A stretch of DNA of 64,000 bases from Anagrus nilaparvatae (Eukaryota > Arthropoda > Insecta > Hymenoptera > Mymaridae). The notes under the pieces were generated by a model, which saw only the letters and a program-made list of their open reading frames with translations, was not told where the DNA came from and did no database searches. Of this stretch, positions 59,390 to 64,000 are shown one piece after another (positions within the stretch are counted from its first letter, which is position 1; the number at the start of each line of letters is the position of its first letter). The position numbers and the translations under genes were made by a program. The DNA is taken from positions 61,162,501-61,226,500 of the forward strand of contig JAKSXM010000007.1 of the NCBI GenBank assembly GCA_022575985.1, given 5' to 3'.

Positions 59390-62300
59390 ATGGAAGTAGA
59401 CAATCATGTAACTGAAATTTTGGAGCAAGCTGTTGAAGGTGCTAATATAATTTTTGAAACAGATGATGCTGAGGAAGAAATTGAAGAAATAGTTGAAATT
59501 ATTGAAGAAATAGAAGAGATTGAAGAAGTTGAAGAAGTTGAGGAAGTTGAAGAAGACGAAAATAATCAAGTAGAATATATTGAAGAAGCAGAAATTTTAA
59601 ATCATAATAATTTGCATTCCAATTCATCTGCTCAAAATGAAGGAAATCAAAATGTAAAAAAAAAGTTAAATATTTTATTTATTTTAAGTTTGTAAAATAA
59701 CTAATTTTTTTAAATATTTTTATGACAGGTTAACAAACGATCTAAATTACAAAATAATGTAGCCAAACACGGTAATCAAGTTGTTCACTATGATGCTATG
59801 CAAGATTGGGGTGAAGAATTTGAACAAGATGATTCTCATACCACTGAAGTTGAAACATCAAATAATCATGAAGAATATAACATTGTTTATGAAAATCAAG
59901 AACATCAAGTTACAAACAACAGGGATCATGAAAATGTAATTGAAAATGAAAATTATGAACATAATGAAATTACGATAATTGGAGATAATGATAGACCAGA
60001 AGGTATTATGCAAAATGATGAAAATAATATAGTTTATACAGTTTTAAATTCTAAAAAAGATATGCAATCTCATCCACATGATTCATCAGATCTTGAATTT
60101 ATCTCAGTAAGTTTTAATATTTCTTAATGTTTTAACATTTTAATTAAATTTAAAAATTTATTAATGAAAAAAAATTCATAGATGAAAGGACAAGTTGACA
60201 ATGGTGTTCAATCGGATGGTACCATCTATTATCAATCCACTGATGGAGAGAATATTTATGTCCAAGCTGTAAGAGAAAATGACCAACAACAATATGAATA
60301 TGATTCTATAGATAAAGTTCAACAAAACAATCAGGAATGGAACGAAGAACAAAATATGGAAACTGAGCAAGAAAATCAGGTAAAATTTATTGACTGGTGT
60401 TTTTAGGATTAAGTAATTTTTGTACTTCTGACGTCAAAGTTAAAAAAAAAACTTACTCTAAAGGATTTGTATTATAGAATAATAATTTGGATATCAATTG
60501 CTATAAAATTTTTTTAAATTTAAAATTTTAGAAAACAAATTTAAAATAACATCAAAAGCATTTTAATAATTTTCTTGAATTCTTATTTTGCTTACGAACC
60601 CCTTTTCATTGAATTTGGATTTATCTTTGCTTCTTTTTGACATTGATTTATTTACAAATCATCTTGCAACTTATTTTATTAATTTTAAAAATTTAGGTCG
60701 AACAAGAGCAAATATTTTTACATGAAGATGAAGAAGGTAATTTGTACTATAAAAATGATAAAGGAAATTTGCAACCAGTTTATTTAAATTCTGATGGAAA
60801 TTATATTATAACTGGTGAAAATAGTAATGACGATGAAGACAGTCAAGAAAGTATGGATCAAATTCAGCAGGAACAACAAGAGCATCAGCAACAGTTACAA
60901 CACATGGAGGAAAATTATGTATTACCTGACTTTGATGTAAGTTAATAATTATTTAATTATTTAAATAAGTAAACAAAATTTAAATTTAAATTTTACAGAA
61001 TCAAAACGAAGATTCAATGAACGCATCAAACCAAGGCAATGATGATAGTACAGTAACAATATCTTTAATTATATCAGAAGATGAAAATGGACAAAAAAGA
61101 ACTCAAGTTATCATTCCATCTGAAGCTAATGAATTTAAATGTAATTTATGTAATAAATCTTTTAAAACTGACTTTCAATTACTCAAACATAATAGACTAA
61201 AGCATGCTCGTGAAGAAGACATTACAACAAGAAATTTCCCATGTGATTTATGCCCAAAAAGGTTTAAAAAAATAAAAATCTCTTACTTTATTAGTATTTA
61301 AAGAAGATTAATAATTTTTTTTTTTTTTTAGATTTCCTGACCAAAATTCTTTAGCCTCTCACCGAAGAATCCATACAGGTGATCGACCATTTAACTGTTT
61401 AGAGTGCCATAAATCATTCCCAACAGCTAATAATCTTAGAAAACATTTAACTTTGCATAATCCAAATCCATTGCAACTAACTTGTATATATTGTGGAAGA
61501 CGTTTTCAAGATTCGTCAAGTTTAATGGCACATGAACAGTCTCATTTAGCAGGAGAAATGAAAACCTTTTCATGTGAAATATGTAGAAAATGTTTCACCA
61601 ATAGTACTGATTTGAATATTCATAAAAAAAATCATGAAACAGACAGAAAATATGATTGCACAGTTTGCGGTAGAGAATTCAATCGATTGAATAATTTGCA
61701 GCGACACATGATGGTGCATGAGCAAGCAAAGGTAAAATCAATTTTATTTTTGTAACAATTTAATCTTTTTCAGGCTAAAAAATACTTTTATTTTATATCA
61801 TCAAAAATCATTTATGTATAATTCAAGATTTTTTTTAATTCCCCCCTTAAGTATTTCACTTTATTTTCATCTCAAGAAAAGTTTATTCTTTATTCTTATT
61901 GGCTTTTTGTTTCTATAAGAAAATTATTTTTGTTTTCCAAATTTTGTTATATTTACCTAAAACAACTTAAAATTTTTTTTAAGAATGATACTTTTTGGCT
62001 TAAAAAATATTTTATTTATTTATTATATTGCATTTTAAAAGAAATATTGTCCTTAAAATATCATAAGAAACTTAAATTTTTTCTTGGCTTATGTTTTTGT
62101 GAATATTAGCTTTTCCATTCTTCTTGAAAAAGCATGCTATATATACTTCATCAAAAATAATACCATATGATCTAAATTGTAAAAATACATTTCAAACTTT
62201 TTGAATTCCAAGGGTGGCTGAAAAAGTTTGATGAATTATTATTTTTGTTCTATTTGAAACCTGGAGACAATTGTTGGAGCCCCAAATATTTTACACTTGA

Positions 62301-62777
62301 TATACGAAAGAGACAATTAACTGTTTTGTATTTAAATGCTCTTACTGTATAGCCAAATATGATAATTGTCAAATCACCCATATTGAAACTAAAACTGTTT
62401 ATTTCTGTCTTTGCCTGAATTTTAGTTTGGGAATACTTGTATATTAAAAACATTAAAGTTTTAATACAAAACATGAATTTTAAAATTTTACAATGAAAAT
62501 ATATTTTTTGTTATAGCAAACCGCAAGTGAAGAAATTTTGTCTTGCCATGTTTGTGGAATCACATACAAGTTTTCAAGTTCATTAACTCGACATATGGTT
62601 ACAACTCATATGAACCCAGAAAAATTACGTCAACAAGCTGAAGAACAAAGAAGAAAACGTGAAACTAATTATCGTCGATATCTTGAGAATCGTAAGACTT
62701 ATGAAACTCAACTTCCTAAAAGAGGTTATCGTCGTAATAGCAGAATGATGGATGAAGAAGATGAAGATGTTTATTAA
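59390..62777 (+). CDS. Seven-exon C2H2 zinc-finger protein, probable transcription factor
   Basis: Exons 59390-59653, 59729-60106, 60182-60379, 60697-60936, 60999-61261, 61332-61731, 62517-62777; total 2004 nt, 667 residues. All introns are GT-AG; all are phase 0 except intron 5, which splits an Arg codon inside finger 2. The N-terminal ~400 residues lack a known domain and are acidic and Gln/Asn-rich, with an E/I/V repeat (residues 26-55) that looks like an acidic activation or interaction region. Seven C2H2 fingers follow: FKCNLCNKSF, FPCDLCPKRF, FNCLECHKSF, LTCIYCGRRF, FSCEICRKCF, YDCTVCGREF and, in the last exon, LSCHVCGITY; only finger 2-3 has the TGDRPF-type linker. A basic/acidic tail (RRKRETNYRR...DEEDEDVY) ends it. 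Presumably nuclear and DNA-binding. I cannot name the orthologue. Confidence 0.92.
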
Positions 62778-62802
62778 AATGATAGAATTTTTTATTGTTT
62801 TT

Positions 62803-62833
62803 AATAAAATTAAATTATTTTTTTTTCAATAAA
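62803..62833 (+). terminator. Polyadenylation signals of the zinc-finger gene
   Basis: AATAAA at 62803-62808 and again at 62828-62833, 26-51 bp after the stop codon, followed by a T-rich tract. In such AT-rich DNA the hexamer alone is weak, but the position is right. Confidence 0.55.
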
Positions 62834-63338
62834 AATTTTTTTTTTTTTCGACATATCAATAATAAATTTAAACATAACACAGAAAAATAATAAAATAGAC
62901 TTGTCTAATATGCTAGTCTAAAATAATAGTAATTTGTTCATAAAAAATATAATTTTTCTACAGAATGACGAAAAATAGATATATAAGTTTATAGATAAAT
63001 TAAAATAAGACTTTATATTTTAAAATTGAATCATTTTTTTTATAACAAATCTATTTAAATTTTTCGTCTATCCAAAAAAAAAAGATGTTTAGCGAAATAA
63101 ACAATTTAATGTACAGAATATATTGTAATGAATGTATGTGCTAAAAAAAATTTTTTTAAATGTCACTTGAACATACACACTTGCTCCATATATATTTTAT
63201 CTTATTTTTATTATTGTGTAATTTATAAAATTCTAAAACATTCTATATAACATTTTTTTAAAAATATATTTAGCAACTTATATTGTACATCTATATTATA
63301 ATGTAAAATAAATATTTACATAGTTTAAAAAGTTTTTT
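62834..63338. other. Convergent intergenic region
   Basis: About 500 bp between the 3' ends of the zinc-finger gene (+) and the JMJD7-type gene (-). AT-rich; it should hold both 3' untranslated regions. On the minus strand ATTTTACAT and AATAAA-like words lie just below the JMJD7 stop. Confidence 0.5.
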
Positions 63339-63849
63339 TTATTTACAACACAATGCCTCTAAAGTTTTAAAATAAGCATATTTTATATCATATTGCATGT
63401 CATACCAATAATTAATTGCTATACATGCATGAGATTGTCGAACGTGATGAAACCATAATGATGGTAAATATAAAATATCTCCTGCTTTAACTTTAACAGT
63501 TAATTTTGTTGCATTTTTGTACAATGGATATCTTTAATAAAGAAAAGAAAAATTAGTTATTTGTATTGTTAATTTAAATTAAAAAATTGAACACATTTTA
63601 CTGACTTTTCATAATCAGGATTTAACGGATCAATGTCAATCCATGATATTGTTCTTGGTTCCTTTGTAGCATTAATATTTGATTCTATATAATTCTCTAT
63701 TGTTGTCCATTTTTTTGGTTCTGTTTCTTTATACACAGCTACAGGATAATTCTTGTACGGAATCCATGGAAGATCTGTTGGCGGATGTAAAATAAATTCT
63801 TTTTCTCCTGATATAACACAATATATATTTTCGTAATGATCCTTATGCA
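63339..63849 (-). CDS. JMJD7: JMJD7-type JmjC lysyl hydroxylase, last two exons (partial)
   Basis: Minus strand. Exon 63849-63606 (244 nt) and last exon 63531-63339, separated by a 74-bp intron with donor GTCAGT and acceptor AAAG; this joins DYEK to YPLYKNA. An acceptor CAG at 63852-63850 shows more exons beyond the right edge. The protein is the C-terminal part of a small JmjC Fe(II)/2-oxoglutarate oxygenase: [18 protein letters not shown] gives the metal-binding H-x-[19 protein letters not shown] the distal metal-binding His, and [16 protein letters not shown] is characteristic of JMJD7, which in vertebrates hydroxylates lysines of DRG-family GTPases. About 145 residues are visible; the N-terminal half is missing from the window. 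Confidence 0.9.
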
Positions 63850-63852
63850 CTG

Positions 63853-64000
63853 TTTAAAAAAAAAAAATTAATTTTTACATAAAAATATTTAATTTATTAA
63901 AATTTGTTATTTGCTTTGAAATTTCTTTGTAAAATTAAATTTATTCTATTGGTTTTTTAAAAACCTTTAAGAAAAACAGAAATAATAAATATTTCATATT
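63853..64000 (-). other. Intron of the JMJD7-type gene (continues past the edge)
   Basis: Directly upstream of the acceptor at 63850-63852, with the T-rich tract expected of an acceptor on the minus strand. No further exon is recognisable up to the edge. Confidence 0.6.

Noticed and set aside
59381..60370. Minus-strand open frames opposite the zinc-finger exons
   Set aside because: They are antisense shadows of Glu-rich codons (Phe/Leu/Ile strings).
63602..63605. Alternative JMJD7 donor GTAAAA at 63601
   Set aside because: Splicing there breaks the frame of the next exon. The GTCAGT donor at 63605 joins two segments that read as continuous JMJD7 sequence.

Overview
The window is extremely AT-rich eukaryotic nuclear DNA, almost certainly from an insect. 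Supporting signs are GT-AG introns of 62-75 bp, an insect-type cytochrome P450, interstitial TTAGG-type telomere units (the usual arthropod telomere motif), and R1-, I- and CR1/Jockey-type non-LTR retrotransposons. The composition would fit a low-GC lineage such as some parasitoid wasps, but the sequence alone does not fix the species.

Only three host genes are well supported, all in the right third. (1) An intact, single-exon cytochrome P450 (42673-44196, +), with related repeats on both sides. (2) A seven-exon C2H2 zinc-finger gene (59390-62777, +) with a very acidic N-terminal half and seven fingers; every exon junction can be placed and the frame holds across all of them. (3) The 3' end of a JMJD7-type JmjC hydroxylase gene (63849-63339, -), convergent with the zinc-finger gene and running off the right edge.

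Region 1-31 kb holds no convincing host gene. It is a graveyard of short terminal-inverted-repeat and foldback elements (0.5, 1.6, 5.2, 8.8, 10.8, 14.1, 17.1, 20.4, 25.8, 27.7, 29.8 and 31.2 kb), several in recognisable families with TA target duplications, plus decayed R1-clade and CR1/Jockey-like coding remnants at 4.5 and 12.4-14.0 kb.

Region 32-40.7 kb is a nest of non-LTR retrotransposons. A CR1/Jockey-like copy (endonuclease to RT and 3' tail) is split by a 2.49-kb insertion at 33176-35665. A second element of similar type (ORF1 with a PHD-like finger, then the endonuclease) follows head-to-tail and is cut off by a small repeat array. Beyond that lies an internally deleted R1-clade fragment on the minus strand. 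The 2.49-kb insertion is the most unusual object seen: a clean, open, 312-codon coiled-coil segment sits exactly between two ~634-bp copies of one repeat, and in the sense of that segment each repeat copy begins GT and ends AG.

Region 51.2-57.2 kb is a composite. Two ~350-bp inverted arms enclose a decayed I-clade retrotransposon (endonuclease, RT, RNase H, zinc motif; minus strand) and a foldback carrying (TTAGG)4 and (CCTAA)5. Another TIR family encloses a C-rich ~30-bp satellite at 49.4-49.9 kb.
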